Positions 46,023-55,078 of a stretch of 64,000 nt of DNA are shown in pieces (position 1 is the first letter of the stretch; each line of letters begins with the position of its first letter). The notes under the pieces were generated by a model. That model did not search any database. It had not been told where the DNA came from and worked only from the letters and a program-made list of their open reading frames with translations. The position numbers and the translations under genes are program-made. This DNA is from Nostoc sp. UHCC 0302 (GTDB lineage Bacteria > Cyanobacteriota > Cyanobacteriia > Cyanobacteriales > Nostocaceae): NCBI RefSeq assembly GCF_038096175.1, contig NZ_CP151099.1, forward strand, positions 2,730,501-2,794,500, in the 5' to 3' direction.

Positions 46023-46620
46023 TAGTACGGAAGGTGGAAAATATTTTGATTAAGTCAGGAGCATTCCGACTGCCTGGGAAAAAAGAGCTTTATCAACCAG
46101 CATATGAATGGAAAGTATTGGTAATAGATGTGACTGAAACACATGTGGAACGTCCAAAAAAAAACAGCGTCACTACAACAGCGGCAAGAAAAAACGTCAT
46201 ACTTTGAAAGCGCAATTGGTAGTTGACCAAGCCAGTGGCTTTCATCATCTGTACCGCTTATGGAACTGGTCGCATTCATGACTTTTGCTTACTGAAAAAC
46301 ACAAAAGTCAGATTTCATACTTCACAGTTGTGTTTAGCCGACAAAGGCTATCAAGGAATTGCTAAACTCCATACTCATAGCTGTATTCCCACGCTTATTA
46401 CCTCGTGCTACTGATTTATCGACTCCTGAACGCCACCACAATCGCAATTTAGCTCAACTGCGTGTTATTGGCGAACACATTAACCGCAGATTGAAAATTT
46501 TTCGCATTCTTAAAGAACAATATCGTAACCGCAGAAGACGCTTTGCCTTACGTTGCAATTTGATTGCTGGACTTCTCAATTATGAACTTGCTCTGTTTTC
46601 TTGATTCGTGCAAGAGGTCT
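46023..46620 (+). mobile_element. IS5-family transposase pseudogene
   Basis: Joining frames gives VENILIKSGAFRLPGKKEL, YEWKVLVIDVTETHVERPKK, SGKKKRHTLKAQLVVDQASG, TAYGTGRIHDFCLLKNTKVR, LADKGYQGI and LRVIGEHINRRLKIFRILKE ending LNYELALFS at 46604. This is the DDE core and tail of an IS5-type (DDE_4) transposase, with Asp in VIDVTET and the final Glu in VIGEH. At least three frame shifts (one in the A-run at 46155) and a missing N-terminus make it inactive. GTGCAAGAGGTCT at 46608-46620 is probably the right terminal repeat. Confidence 0.75.
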
Positions 46621-47428
46621 AATATTTAACTCTATTCCACCACGGATTACTGAGATTTTGCTGTCCGTCCATACCCCCCCAATTATTACTTCCATCTTTA
46701 TTAGTGGGGGGTGTGGACGGGAGATTAGATGACGGTCTATCTATTTCAATACCATACTGAGCCTGCATCATAGCAGCATAAGCAGCGTGACGCTCTTGCT
46801 CTTCTTGGCGTTTGCTTTCTCTCTGTTCTCGCTGCTGCTGACGATACTCTAAAACTTGTTGCACAAACGCGACAGCAAGAGTATTGAGCCGATAATACCT
46901 AACCCGTTTCCCGTCTTCCACAGGCTGCCGCGATTCGGTAGATAAACCAAGTTGCTCTAAATACTGACCCAAAACCCAGATTGGGGACTCATCAAGCGGT
47001 ATGGTGAGATTCAAAATACCCTTGATGTGCGGTGCATTGCGTTTTGAGAAATCCGCGATAAGCCTAACGGCATGGCTAACGCTTACCGCTTGAATAACTG
47101 CCTCAGTTCCCGTTACCTCAACCCCAGCGAACAAATCCATCAACACTGGCCTCAACCCCAGTCGGTGACGCATCAACCATGAGGTAGAATAATTTGTTTT
47201 GATACATTCGAGGCGCGGGACGGGCATAGTTTTACCGACCATCCTGATGTAATTCTGTTGCCACTCTAGTTTCAAACAGTGTTGGTAAAGTTCAGAGGCT
47301 TGCTGCCTTTCTAAGAAATCGAGATAGTAGGTGACTGGGAAATACCCGTACCAAATCCTTCTCTTGTACAAAAGCCAGTCGGTCATCCAAAGTAGTGGCT
47401 TCTTCCAGTGCAGGGGGCATCCACTCAA
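46619..47428 (-). CDS. Chimeric frame: AlkB-like start joined to a replication-protein-like tail
   Basis: Residues ~30-68 (VTYYLDFLERQQASELYQHC, MVGKTMPVPRLECIKT) look like the N-terminus of AlkB-type 2-oxoglutarate oxygenases. After NYSTS the resemblance ends, and from about residue 90 (LRPVLMDLFAGVEV, IKGILNLTIPLDESPIWVLG, LEQLGLS, DGKRVRYYRLNTLA, then a Gln/Arg-rich tail) it resembles the C-terminal region of cyanobacterial plasmid replication proteins. The metal-binding HxD of AlkB and any helicase part are absent. It overlaps the upstream gene by 137 bp. A deletion fusion is the simplest explanation. Confidence 0.5.
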   Translation of the reverse strand: MSGCPLHWKKPLLWMTDWLLYKRRIWYGYFPVTYYLDFLERQQASELYQHCLKLEWQQNYIRMVGKTMPVPRLECIKTNYSTSWLMRHRLGLRPVLMDLFAGVEVTGTEAVIQAVSVSHAVRLIADFSKRNAPHIKGILNLTIPLDESPIWVLGQYLEQLGLSTESRQPVEDGKRVRYYRLNTLAVAFVQQVLEYRQQQREQRESKRQEEQERHAAYAAMMQAQYGIEIDRPSSNLPSTPPTNKDGSNNWGGMDGQQNLSNPWWNRVKY

Positions 47429-47792
47429 CGTAATAGAACCAAGACCTGTTCAGTAATTGAATCCCCAGAATTAGCCGCTGCTTTGTCCACTCGTCATCGG
47501 AACGGAGTATTACGTGATCGCCTAAAACAAAAGTGGGTTTTTCAAGTGCAGCCAGTTGCATTTCCCCAGTGCCGATGATTTCATGTTCTGTGGTGTAGAT
47601 AATCTCACCAGCAGAAGCAATTGCATAAATCCATCGGTCTTGTTTCCACTGCACCCCGCAGCAGTAGCCGAATGTTCTCGAAGCTCCGACGTAGACTCGC
47701 TCCAGCAGATTGACTTCAACTGGTGGAATGCGATCGCCCCAAGGTGGGGCGATGTACCAGCACAAATAAAGTGAATTGATTTGGTCAATCAT
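47292..47792 (-). CDS. DUF1392-like cyanobacterial protein
   Basis: The 166 residues read SLYLCWYIAPPWGDRIPPVE, GASRTFGYCCGVQWKQDRWI, YAIASAGEIIYTTEHEIIGT and FVLGDHVILR, a beta-rich small protein that I place, with reserve, in the Nostoc-specific DUF1392 family common on plasmids and genomic islands. The last ~25 residues overlap the AlkB-like frame, so the natural C-terminus may be lost. Its ATG overlaps the stop of the upstream DNA-binding gene by 4 bp, giving translational coupling. Confidence 0.6.
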   Translation of the reverse strand: MIDQINSLYLCWYIAPPWGDRIPPVEVNLLERVYVGASRTFGYCCGVQWKQDRWIYAIASAGEIIYTTEHEIIGTGEMQLAALEKPTFVLGDHVILRSDDEWTKQRLILGIQLLNRSWFYYVEWMPPALEEATTLDDRLAFVQEKDLVRVFPSHLLSRFLRKAASL

Positions 47793-48199
47793 GATGCTCG
47801 TCTCCCTAACAAGTAGTTAATGGCTTCTGGGTCAATTTCGGCAATGCGCTTTTTAAGATGCTGTGGTGGGTTATCAAAAAACCTTTTAAGATGCCATTTA
47901 CGAATCTGATAATATCTAACAGAATGTCTACCATTAGATAGCCAACCGCGCCTTACCCAACCAGAAACTGTAGTACGGTGAACACAAAGAATACGCGCAA
48001 TTTCAGCAGCACTGTAGTTATCAAGAAATGGGCGTGTGGAGTAACCCAAACTCCAGAGTTTAGTAGAAATAGCATCAGGAGTGCGGAAATAGCCATGTCT
48101 TTTGAGAATTGAGGCAATTTGTTTAGGGGTATAAAGTTCAGCCTTTGCCTCAAGAATTGTGAGTTCTGCTTCAGTCCATTTTGTAGTCTTGATAATCAT
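47789..48199 (-). CDS. DNA-binding protein with two HTH-like segments
   Basis: ATG 48199 has GGAGAG 6 bases upstream, so I prefer it to the longer frame from 48301. The 136 residues read TKWTEAELTILEAKAELYTP with KQIASILKRHGYFRTPDAIS (a SANT/HTH-like start), then YSAAEIARILCVHRTTVSGW and VRRGWLSNGRHSVRYYQIRK, an excisionase/MerR-type winged HTH. A regulator or excisionase-like role in a mobile module fits. It is between the two-repeat gene and the DUF1392-like gene in one minus-strand operon. Confidence 0.7.
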   Translation of the reverse strand: MIIKTTKWTEAELTILEAKAELYTPKQIASILKRHGYFRTPDAISTKLWSLGYSTRPFLDNYSAAEIARILCVHRTTVSGWVRRGWLSNGRHSVRYYQIRKWHLKRFFDNPPQHLKKRIAEIDPEAINYLLGRRAS

Positions 48200-48216
48200 A
48201 TATAACTCTCCGAAAT

Positions 48217-48900
48217 TCATGCAGAGATAGAAGTCTTCGGAAACTGTTCTTGCACAGGTAACGTGCCTTGGTAGTACTGCTGCTTGATGTATTCGTAGCA
48301 AAGCGCGGGTGTAATGTCTCGGTAAATCTCTTGGGCGTTAATCATCACTCGCCAGTATAAATCTTCGTAGTTGTCGTAGTCGAAGCTGATACTGGCTACC
48401 AGATAACTATCAGTATGATAATCACCAATATGTACTTCTTGGTCGTAATACGAGATTTCTAAAAATGTAAGTTCTTGTACTTGTGGGATTGGTAGTGTGT
48501 TGAGTGTGCCTTGTTTGTGATGCCAAGTTATGAAGCGATGGCATCTTGCCCAAGTATTAGCGCGAAATTTCTCTACACCCTCCACCATGACTACCCAGCG
48601 TTGTGTTAAGTGGTCGTCGTCATGGGCGATGCTGGCTATCAGTTGGCTACCAGCGTAATATTCGTGATGATCAAAAGATATTTCTACAAGGGTGAGTGCT
48701 ACGGGTGCAACGGCTTGGGCTGTGGCTTGTTCGTCAGGGGTAGCTGGAGCAATCTTCTGAGCCTGGGTGGATTGATAATCAGTGATCGCGCTAATCCAAG
48801 AATCTTTGCAGCGTTTGTCGCTTACCTCCACTGTGCAGCCGATTTTGCTGTAGATTTGCTTGAGACGGGCGATGGATTTCAGTTGCAATAGTGACAACAC
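48217..48900 (-). CDS. Protein with N-terminal helix-extension-helix-like unit and two ~70-residue repeats
   Basis: GTG 48900 opens LSLLQLKSIARLKQIYSKIG then CKDSWISAITDYQ, a short helical DNA-binding-like unit seen in Nostoc island proteins. After a linker come two diverged copies: LTLVEISFDHHEYYAGSQLI to WHHKQGTL (about 72-137), and LTFLEISYYDQEVHIGDYHT to QQYYQGTLP (about 145-217). Each is a beta-meander plus a helix. I know no function for the repeats. Its first codons overlap the start of the divergent gene at 48872, an unusual arrangement. Confidence 0.65.
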   Translation of the reverse strand: MLSLLQLKSIARLKQIYSKIGCTVEVSDKRCKDSWISAITDYQSTQAQKIAPATPDEQATAQAVAPVALTLVEISFDHHEYYAGSQLIASIAHDDDHLTQRWVVMVEGVEKFRANTWARCHRFITWHHKQGTLNTLPIPQVQELTFLEISYYDQEVHIGDYHTDSYLVASISFDYDNYEDLYWRVMINAQEIYRDITPALCYEYIKQQYYQGTLPVQEQFPKTSISA

Positions 48901-49753
48901 GCCACCTGCTAGTTCTGCGGAGGATATCTTTGAGGCAGAAAACCCAGCTACAGCAACAATTACGGTTACCGCTGTTGAAATTCCAGAGTTAACCGAGCAA
49001 GAGATTCGCGATCGCCTGCATTGGAGCGAAAGGTGGAACGAGCATTTTTTGAGGCAGGAAAAGCGCTGGCAGAGTTACGCGATGGGCTTACGCCCCGCCG
49101 TAGGCGATCGCAGACTCTATCGTTCCACCCACCGCACATTTGAGGAATATTGCCGTGATAGGTTTGGTCACAGCCGCCGCCAGTCTTATCTTTTAATGGA
49201 TGCGGCTGTTGTTTTCGATAATTTGATAGAAAAATGTGATCAATTTGATCACATTTTGCCGGCAGCAGAGGGACAAGTTCGACCAATGACAAAGCTTGAA
49301 CCCCAGCAACAGCAGGAAGTGTGGCTAAAAGCGGTAGAGCAGGCAGGGGGTAAAGTGCCACCAGCTAGAATTGTTAAAAACGTAGTGCAGCAAATAATGG
49401 AACGCACCCAAGTCCCTAACAGCTACCAGCTAGGTGAAGTCTGTCAAATTCTTGCAAAGGATAATCCCGAACTCAGGGGCAAGAGCGGCTGCTGGGCGAT
49501 TGTTAGCCAAGTAAACGACTTTAGTTGTACTGTGAGAACCTGGGATGGTGAATTGACGGTTGGGGTGCAGCATTTGAAGTCTTATGATTACTTGCCGAAC
49601 GAGTGTGAGCAGATGCAGGTGATTTGCGATGGCGGAACGCCCAGCTTCGCTGATCGCATCAATCGGGTGTATTCTAGTGGGTTGGAAGAATCGGTGCAGA
49701 AGTTTTTGGAATCGTTGGGTAAGCTGAAGCGGGCTTATTTAACTGGACTGTAG
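48872..49753 (+). CDS. Cyanobacterial island/plasmid DNA-binding-like protein
   Basis: From ATG 48872 the protein has 293 residues. The central part reads WSERWNEHFLRQEKRWQSYA, RRLYRSTHRTFEEYCRDRFG and HSRRQSYLLMDAAVVFDNLI, a helical unit like that of island proteins related to ParB/phage regulators, then KVPPARIVKNVVQQIMERTQ. The C-terminal part (GEVCQILAKDNPELRGKSGC, VGVQHLKSYDYLPNE) looks like an SH3-type beta domain. It probably binds DNA and helps maintain or regulate a mobile module. It is divergent from the operon 48900-46619. Function is inferred from composition and context only. Confidence 0.6.
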   Translation: MDFSCNSDNTPPASSAEDIFEAENPATATITVTAVEIPELTEQEIRDRLHWSERWNEHFLRQEKRWQSYAMGLRPAVGDRRLYRSTHRTFEEYCRDRFGHSRRQSYLLMDAAVVFDNLIEKCDQFDHILPAAEGQVRPMTKLEPQQQQEVWLKAVEQAGGKVPPARIVKNVVQQIMERTQVPNSYQLGEVCQILAKDNPELRGKSGCWAIVSQVNDFSCTVRTWDGELTVGVQHLKSYDYLPNECEQMQVICDGGTPSFADRINRVYSSGLEESVQKFLESLGKLKRAYLTGL

Positions 49754-49911
49754 GAAAAATTGTTGAGTGTTTTAAAGTCTGAAATCAGAGTTTAGTCATC
49801 TATTTTTTTATCAAATTTATTCTCGATTACCAAACAATAAGTAATTATTTTCGGAATGAGAATTACTGTATAGTTTGAGGTATTCCAGATCAAACTCTCA
49901 AGAGTTGCTCT

Positions 49912-51888
49912 ATGATTGCTCTACCTGGTATTGCTATCCAAAGCAAAATATACGAAAGTTCTAATTCTTTGGTTTATCGGGGCATTAGAGACGATGGAGT
50001 AGCGATTGTAGTAAAAATACTAAAGCTTGATTATCCCTCACCTCAAGAACTGACCCGCTACAGACAGGAATATAAAATTACCCGTTTCCTTAACCTGGAA
50101 GGAGTGGTCAAGGCATACAGCCAGCAGGACTATCAAAGGACTCTGGCGATTCTCTTAGAAGATTTTGGGGGAGAGTCCTTAGAGCAATGGATGCACAAGC
50201 GCCCAGACATTTTCTGCCCAATGCCTTTATCGGCTTTTCTTGGTCTTGCGATCGCTAGTTGCGACATTTTGGGCAGAATTCATGCAGCTAATGTCATTCA
50301 TAAAGATATCAACCCTGGAAACATAGTCTTTAATCTGGATACTGGGGTTGTCAAAATTATTGATTTTGGGATTGCCACCCAATTTAACCGCACGAATCCG
50401 ACTTTCAAGAACCATTATGTTTTAGAAGGGACACTCGCCTACCTTTCTCCAGAGCAAACAGGACGAATGAACCGTTTGCTCGATTACCGCAGCGATTTTT
50501 ACTCGCTTGGGGTGACGTTCTACGAACTGCTAACCGGACATCTGCCGTTTAAAACAACGGACATTCTTGAGCTAGTTCATTGTCATATTGCCAAACAGCC
50601 ACCTTCACCTCATGAAATAAATACAAAGATTCCCAAACTCGTTTCAGATATCATTCTTAAACTGATGGCGAAAAATGCAGAAGATCGCTATCAGAGCGCT
50701 TGGGGAATCAAAGCGGATTTAGAACTGTGTGCTTACCAGCTAGCAGACATCGGTCAAATTAATAGCATTAAATTGGGTCAGCAAGATGTTTGGGATCAGT
50801 TTCAAATTCCCCAAAAACTATATGGAAGAGACAAAGAAGTTGCAATGTTAATGGCGGCTTTTGACCGCGTTGCTTCTTCACAAAGTTATGCAGGAAAAAC
50901 TTTAGAACAGGAACAAAATAGCAACTCAACATTCTTTGTTGAAATGATGCTGGTATCCGGCTATGCCGGAATTGGAAAATCAGCATTAGTGCAGGAGATT
51001 TATAAACCAATCACCCAAAAGCGCGGCTATTTTATCTCTGGGAAATTTGACCAATTTGGGCGCAATATTCCCTATAGCGCGATCGCAGATGCTTTGCAAA
51101 AATTGATGCAGCAACTGCTTGGTGAACCAGACGACCAGTTACAACAGTGGCGATCGCGCCTACTGACAGCTTTGGGAAGCAACGGACAAATCATCATTGA
51201 TGTGATCCCTGAAGTTGAACTGATTATTGGCAAGCAGCCGCCTGTACCAGGCGTTGGAGCTACTGAAGCTCAAAATCGCTTTAATCGTGTCTTTGGGCAT
51301 TTTGTGCGGGTGTTTTGCTCAGAGTCACACCCGTTTGTGATCTTTTTAGACGATTTGCAGTGGATAGACTCAGCGACACTTAACTTAATCGAGTTGATGC
51401 TGCTTGATGAGCAAACCCAATCGCTATTTTTGATTGGAGCCTATCGAGATAATGAGGTAAATTCAACCCATCCGTTGATGTTAACGCTAGAGAAACTCCA
51501 AAAACAAGGGGCAGTGCTTCAGGAGATAATCCTCTCACCATTAACGCTTGAGCCACTGATTCAGTTGATTTCCGAGACACTACATCAGAATGCAGACACA
51601 GTTCTTTCCTTGGCCGAGTTAGTACTGCATAAAACTGAGGGCAATCCTTTCTTTGTCGGTGAGTTTTTGAGAATGCTGCATAGCGAAAACCTGCTGACCT
51701 TTGATGCACAACACTTATGCTGGGAATGGAACATTGCTGATATTCAAGCCCAGGATATTACCGATAATGTGGTAGAGTTGCTACTGATCCAGTTAAAGAA
51801 ATTACCAGAAAATACACAGCAAATTCTCCAGTTAGCAGCTTGTATCGGTGCTGAATTTAATTTAGATACGTTAGCGATTCTATCCTAG
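49912..51888 (+). CDS. Serine/threonine kinase-AAA protein, truncated by internal deletion
   Basis: The 658 residues begin with a protein kinase: VVKILKL (Lys 35), HKDINPGN (130-137), IDFGIA (Asp 151) and EGTLAYLSPEQTGRMN. An AAA/STAND ATPase follows: Walker A SGYAGIGKSALV (349-360), FDQFGRNIPYSAIADAL and Walker B FVIFLDDLQWID (about 483). Relatives (HstK type) run to ~1800 residues with a helical region, GAF and a histidine kinase. Here the frame stops 12 bp before a histidine-kinase core in another phase. The kinase and ATPase parts look intact, but the link to the output domain is lost. Confidence 0.88.
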   Translation: MIALPGIAIQSKIYESSNSLVYRGIRDDGVAIVVKILKLDYPSPQELTRYRQEYKITRFLNLEGVVKAYSQQDYQRTLAILLEDFGGESLEQWMHKRPDIFCPMPLSAFLGLAIASCDILGRIHAANVIHKDINPGNIVFNLDTGVVKIIDFGIATQFNRTNPTFKNHYVLEGTLAYLSPEQTGRMNRLLDYRSDFYSLGVTFYELLTGHLPFKTTDILELVHCHIAKQPPSPHEINTKIPKLVSDIILKLMAKNAEDRYQSAWGIKADLELCAYQLADIGQINSIKLGQQDVWDQFQIPQKLYGRDKEVAMLMAAFDRVASSQSYAGKTLEQEQNSNSTFFVEMMLVSGYAGIGKSALVQEIYKPITQKRGYFISGKFDQFGRNIPYSAIADALQKLMQQLLGEPDDQLQQWRSRLLTALGSNGQIIIDVIPEVELIIGKQPPVPGVGATEAQNRFNRVFGHFVRVFCSESHPFVIFLDDLQWIDSATLNLIELMLLDEQTQSLFLIGAYRDNEVNSTHPLMLTLEKLQKQGAVLQEIILSPLTLEPLIQLISETLHQNADTVLSLAELVLHKTEGNPFFVGEFLRMLHSENLLTFDAQHLCWEWNIADIQAQDITDNVVELLLIQLKKLPENTQQILQLAACIGAEFNLDTLAILS

Positions 51889-51902
51889 AAGAACGCAATC
51901 GC

Positions 51903-52505
51903 ATGGCGCGAGAAATTCACGATACACTAGCCCAGTCATTCACGGGTGTTATCATTCACGCCAGAACTGCTGCGAACAAGATAACAGTAAACCCTCAAAA
52001 AGCTCAGGCTCACCTAGCTCAAGTCCAGAACTTAGCCCAAACTGGACTCTCGGAAGCACGCCGCTCTGTAGAGGCGCTACGCCGTCCCTACTTGTTAGAA
52101 AATAGTGATTTACTCAGCGCTTTCAAACATCTGACAAGTCAGCTAGAATCATCCACTGGTATAAAAATTATGTGTGAAGCCATCGGCATCCCCTATCCGC
52201 TACCCTCTGAGGTGGAAAATAATCTTCTTAGAATTGGACAGGAAGCGTTGACGAATGCACTCAAGTATGCACAAGCAACTGAAATTCGTGTTGAACTAAT
52301 CTATCAGTCCACGCAGTGCATATTACGAATTAAGGACGATGGACAGGGATTTGCAATTGATCGTTCTTTTAGTCACAATGGCTTTGGTTTATTAGGGATG
52401 GCAGAACGTGCCGAACTCATTGGAGCACAGATCCAGATCCAGAGTGCCCCCGGACAAGGAACAGAAATTGCGGTGTCCGTGAATCAGCAAGAAAAACCAT
52501 CATGA
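51903..52505 (+). CDS. NarL-type histidine kinase core (detached output domain)
   Basis: The 200 residues start at once with MAREIHDTLAQSFTGVIIH, the HisKA_3 box with the phospho-His, then GLSEARRSVEALRRPYL and the HATPase: RIGQEALTNALKYAQA, RIKDDGQGF and GFGLLGMAERAELIGAQIQI. No sensor domain precedes it. The codons just upstream (LEERNR in the same phase) belong to the same protein family, so it is the tail of the kinase gene at 49912, put out of frame by a deletion. It may still be translated from ATG 51903. It overlaps the response regulator gene by 4 bp. Confidence 0.85.
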   Translation: MAREIHDTLAQSFTGVIIHARTAANKITVNPQKAQAHLAQVQNLAQTGLSEARRSVEALRRPYLLENSDLLSAFKHLTSQLESSTGIKIMCEAIGIPYPLPSEVENNLLRIGQEALTNALKYAQATEIRVELIYQSTQCILRIKDDGQGFAIDRSFSHNGFGLLGMAERAELIGAQIQIQSAPGQGTEIAVSVNQQEKPS

Positions 52506-53131
52506 GTCAACTTAATACCATTCATGTTTTGGTTGTAGACGATCACCCCGTTGTACGTCAGGGTTTGGTTGCGATGCTGGAAGAAGCGCCAGATATCCTT
52601 GTTGTTGGACAAGCTGGGAATGGTCAGGAGGCACTCGCTGTCTTTCGTCAAGAACAGCCAGATGTAACTTTAATGGACTTGCGAATGCCCCAGATGGATG
52701 GAGTCGCTGCGATTACTGCCATCTGCACCGAGTTTCCTGCTGCTCGGATCATCGTATTGACGACTTACGAGGGCGATGAAGACATTTATCAGGGATTGCG
52801 AGCAGGGGCTAAAGGGTATTTACTCAAGGATGCCGAGCCAAAAGAATTGCTGTCCGCGATTCGTGCCGTTCACAAAGGACAGAAGCACATTCCACCCCGC
52901 GTCGGTGCCAAACTTTTAGAGCGCATGGCAAGTCCAGAATTGAGCGATCGCGAGTTAGAGGTGCTTCAACTCATTACAACGGGCAAGAGTACCCAAGCCA
53001 TTAGCAAGGCTCTATATATTACTGAACGCACTGTCAACTTTCATGTCAATCATATTTTAAGTAAGCTGGGCGTGGAGGATCGCACTCAGGCTGTAATCGT
53101 TGCGTTAAGGCGTGGCATTGTTAACTTATAG
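52502..53131 (+). CDS. NarL/FixJ-family response regulator
   Basis: The 209 residues have a receiver domain (VLVVDDHPVVRQGL, phospho-Asp in LMDLRMPQMDG about residue 58, Lys in YLLKDAEP) and a LuxR-type HTH (LSDRELEVLQLITTGKSTQA, TERTVNFHVNHILSKLGVED). All key residues are present. ATGA coupling to the HisKA_3 kinase makes them a two-component pair. The first genes it could control are the redox/detoxification genes that follow from 53461. Confidence 0.92.
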   Translation: MSQLNTIHVLVVDDHPVVRQGLVAMLEEAPDILVVGQAGNGQEALAVFRQEQPDVTLMDLRMPQMDGVAAITAICTEFPAARIIVLTTYEGDEDIYQGLRAGAKGYLLKDAEPKELLSAIRAVHKGQKHIPPRVGAKLLERMASPELSDRELEVLQLITTGKSTQAISKALYITERTVNFHVNHILSKLGVEDRTQAVIVALRRGIVNL

Positions 53132-53234
53132 CGTCATACCTGTCAAATTTGTCAGTTTATTAGCTGTCTAAATTGTCAGCTTATCAACTGAAGTTTTTCT
53201 CAGCGACAAAATCGAGTGAACCCTCTAAATTGAG

Positions 53235-53345
53235 GGCGTTGCTGAATTTGAGTATGAAAGTCAAAAATTCAATCTCTCAAACTCTTATTCTCTGTGCCTC
53301 TGCGGCTCTGCGTGATACAAATTCATATCTTTACCCAGCAATGCC
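53235..53345. mobile_element. 111-bp MITE-like element, copy 2, with 8-bp target duplication
   Basis: The sequence equals 25345-25455 over all 111 bp as read. It is flanked directly by AAATTGAG on both sides, a perfect 8-bp target-site duplication, which fixes the element's ends at GGCGTTGCTG and CAGCAATGCC. It lies between the response regulator and the DsbA-like gene. Confidence 0.92.
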
Positions 53346-53460
53346 AAATTGAGTTTATGCAACAGATAACAGAGCCAAATCAATCTGTCCAATTTTGAAA
53401 AAGGTTTCATAGCAATCATCTGTCTTTACCTGCTGCACTCCTTTCCTTAGAGGTGCTTTC

Positions 53461-53997
53461 ATGAGTCTTGGTGATTATAATCGGTTACTTGTGCCGATTT
53501 TAGAACAAGATCATATTCAGGGATTGGTAAGTACTTCAGTAGTACTCGTAGAATATGGTGACTACCAGTGTCCCACTTGCGGCGAAGCTCACCAATTAAT
53601 CAAAGCAATCCAGCAACAGGTCAATGACTTGTGTTTTGTATTTCGCCACTTTCCACAGCCGCAAATACATCCTTATGCTCAACGTGCAGCTGAAGCAGCC
53701 CAAGCGGCAGCCACCCAAGGCCAGTTTTGGCAGATGCACGACATTTTGTTTACCCATCAACAAGAGTTAGGAAACGATTATCTTGTGGAGTATGCCAATA
53801 ATCTAGGACTCGATATTCCCCAATTTCTGCAAGATATATCCAGCCAAGTACACATAGCGCACATTAATCAAGATATAGAAAGTGGATTACACAGTGGAGT
53901 AACGGCTGCCCCAGCTTTATTTATTAATGGAATTCGATATAGCGATCGCTGGAACAGTGAGCAGTTGATGGCAGCCATTGCCACTGCAAGTCATTAA
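53461..53997 (+). CDS. DsbA-family thioredoxin-fold protein
   Basis: The 178 residues have VLVEYGDYQCPTCGEAHQLI with the C-P-T-C active site (about 36-39), FVFRHFPQPQIHPYAQRAAE, a helical insert, and the cis-Pro loop GVTAAPALFINGIRY. There is no signal peptide, so it is probably cytosolic, like the bacterial DSBA/FrnE-type oxidoreductases of stress islands. AGGAGG-like bases (TTAGAGG) precede the ATG. It opens the enzyme island that runs to 63.7 kb. Confidence 0.88.
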   Translation: MSLGDYNRLLVPILEQDHIQGLVSTSVVLVEYGDYQCPTCGEAHQLIKAIQQQVNDLCFVFRHFPQPQIHPYAQRAAEAAQAAATQGQFWQMHDILFTHQQELGNDYLVEYANNLGLDIPQFLQDISSQVHIAHINQDIESGLHSGVTAAPALFINGIRYSDRWNSEQLMAAIATASH

Positions 53998-54044
53998 TGT
54001 TTCTGGTCTTTAAACCCCAACTAAAAAACATAGGGTAAGCAGCT

Positions 54045-54950
54045 ATGCAAAGAAGAACCACTTTTGAAAGTAAAGGCCTAAAGTGTTCCGTCACCTTTTA
54101 CACTCCAGATCAAGTCGTATCCGGCAATCGCTTTCCGGCCATTGTCATGGCTCATGGAATTGGCTTGACCAAAGAAATGGGATTGCCGCAGTTTGCCGAG
54201 AAATTCGCTCAAGCTGGGTTTGTCGTTTCGCTGTTCGATTATCGCTACCTTGGTGCTAGTGAGGGAGAACCTCGCGGACAAATGCTTCCTACAGAGCAGC
54301 ATGAAGACTTTCGTAATGCTATTACCTGGACTCAACTACAAAGCGAAGTTGATCCTGAGCGCATAGGTCTGTGGGGCTTTTCTTATAGCGGCGGTCACGC
54401 GCTGCATCTGGCTGCATTCGATCCGCGCGTGAAAGCGATCGTAGCACAGATGCCTACGGTGAATGCGTTTCTCATCTCCCGCCGTCTGGTTTCCCCACTT
54501 CAGATGGAAGAACTCACAAAGATGGTTTCACTTGACCGGATAAAACGGTATCAAACCAAAGAGGTGAGTTACCTTCCTTTGGTTGCCCCGCTTGGTGAAC
54601 CCAGTTTCCTGGCGACACCCGACGCATTCAATTGGGTTGAATCGAACAAAAGCGCAAGTGAAGGAAGATGGGAGAATCGAATCTCCTTTGAATCAATTGA
54701 ACATTGTCTATATTACGAACCGATTCCTCACATTGAGGCGATTTTTCCCACCCCGCTATGCTTGATTACAGGCGAGAAAGACTTTCTTTCACCTGCGGAC
54801 TTGACCGCCTCTGTCCATGCGCGGGCGATGGAGCCGAAGTCTCTCACAATCTTGAAGGGCGGACACTTTGACGGTTTCCAAGGTGAGGGCTTTGAGATTG
54901 CCAGTTCAACGCAGTTGTACTGGTTTGAGAAGTATTTGAAGCAGGGATGA
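54045..54950 (+). CDS. Alpha/beta hydrolase (dienelactone-hydrolase-like)
   Basis: The 301 residues show [20 protein letters not shown] (oxyanion region), [16 protein letters not shown], and the nucleophile elbow [16 protein letters not shown] (Ser about 111). A C-terminal [16 protein letters not shown] carries the Asp, and KGGHFDGF the His. The set of catalytic residues is complete, so it should be an active esterase or lactonase. Its last codon overlaps the frame opening at 54947. Confidence 0.88.
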   Translation: MQRRTTFESKGLKCSVTFYTPDQVVSGNRFPAIVMAHGIGLTKEMGLPQFAEKFAQAGFVVSLFDYRYLGASEGEPRGQMLPTEQHEDFRNAITWTQLQSEVDPERIGLWGFSYSGGHALHLAAFDPRVKAIVAQMPTVNAFLISRRLVSPLQMEELTKMVSLDRIKRYQTKEVSYLPLVAPLGEPSFLATPDAFNWVESNKSASEGRWENRISFESIEHCLYYEPIPHIEAIFPTPLCLITGEKDFLSPADLTASVHARAMEPKSLTILKGGHFDGFQGEGFEIASSTQLYWFEKYLKQG

Positions 54951-55078
54951 CAGAACTCGACCTACAAAGCAGGCGATGGCGCGGAGCGATCGCACCTTTG
55001 CAGCAATTGACCACTCTGATTAGTACAGCAATTAAACATCAACTTTATACCTATCAAAAAGGAGAAAGCAGCAATCTC

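Noticed and set aside
46155-46165. A-run in the IS5-like gene as a programmed frameshift site
   Set aside because: Other frame shifts and a missing N-terminus in the same gene make random decay more likely.
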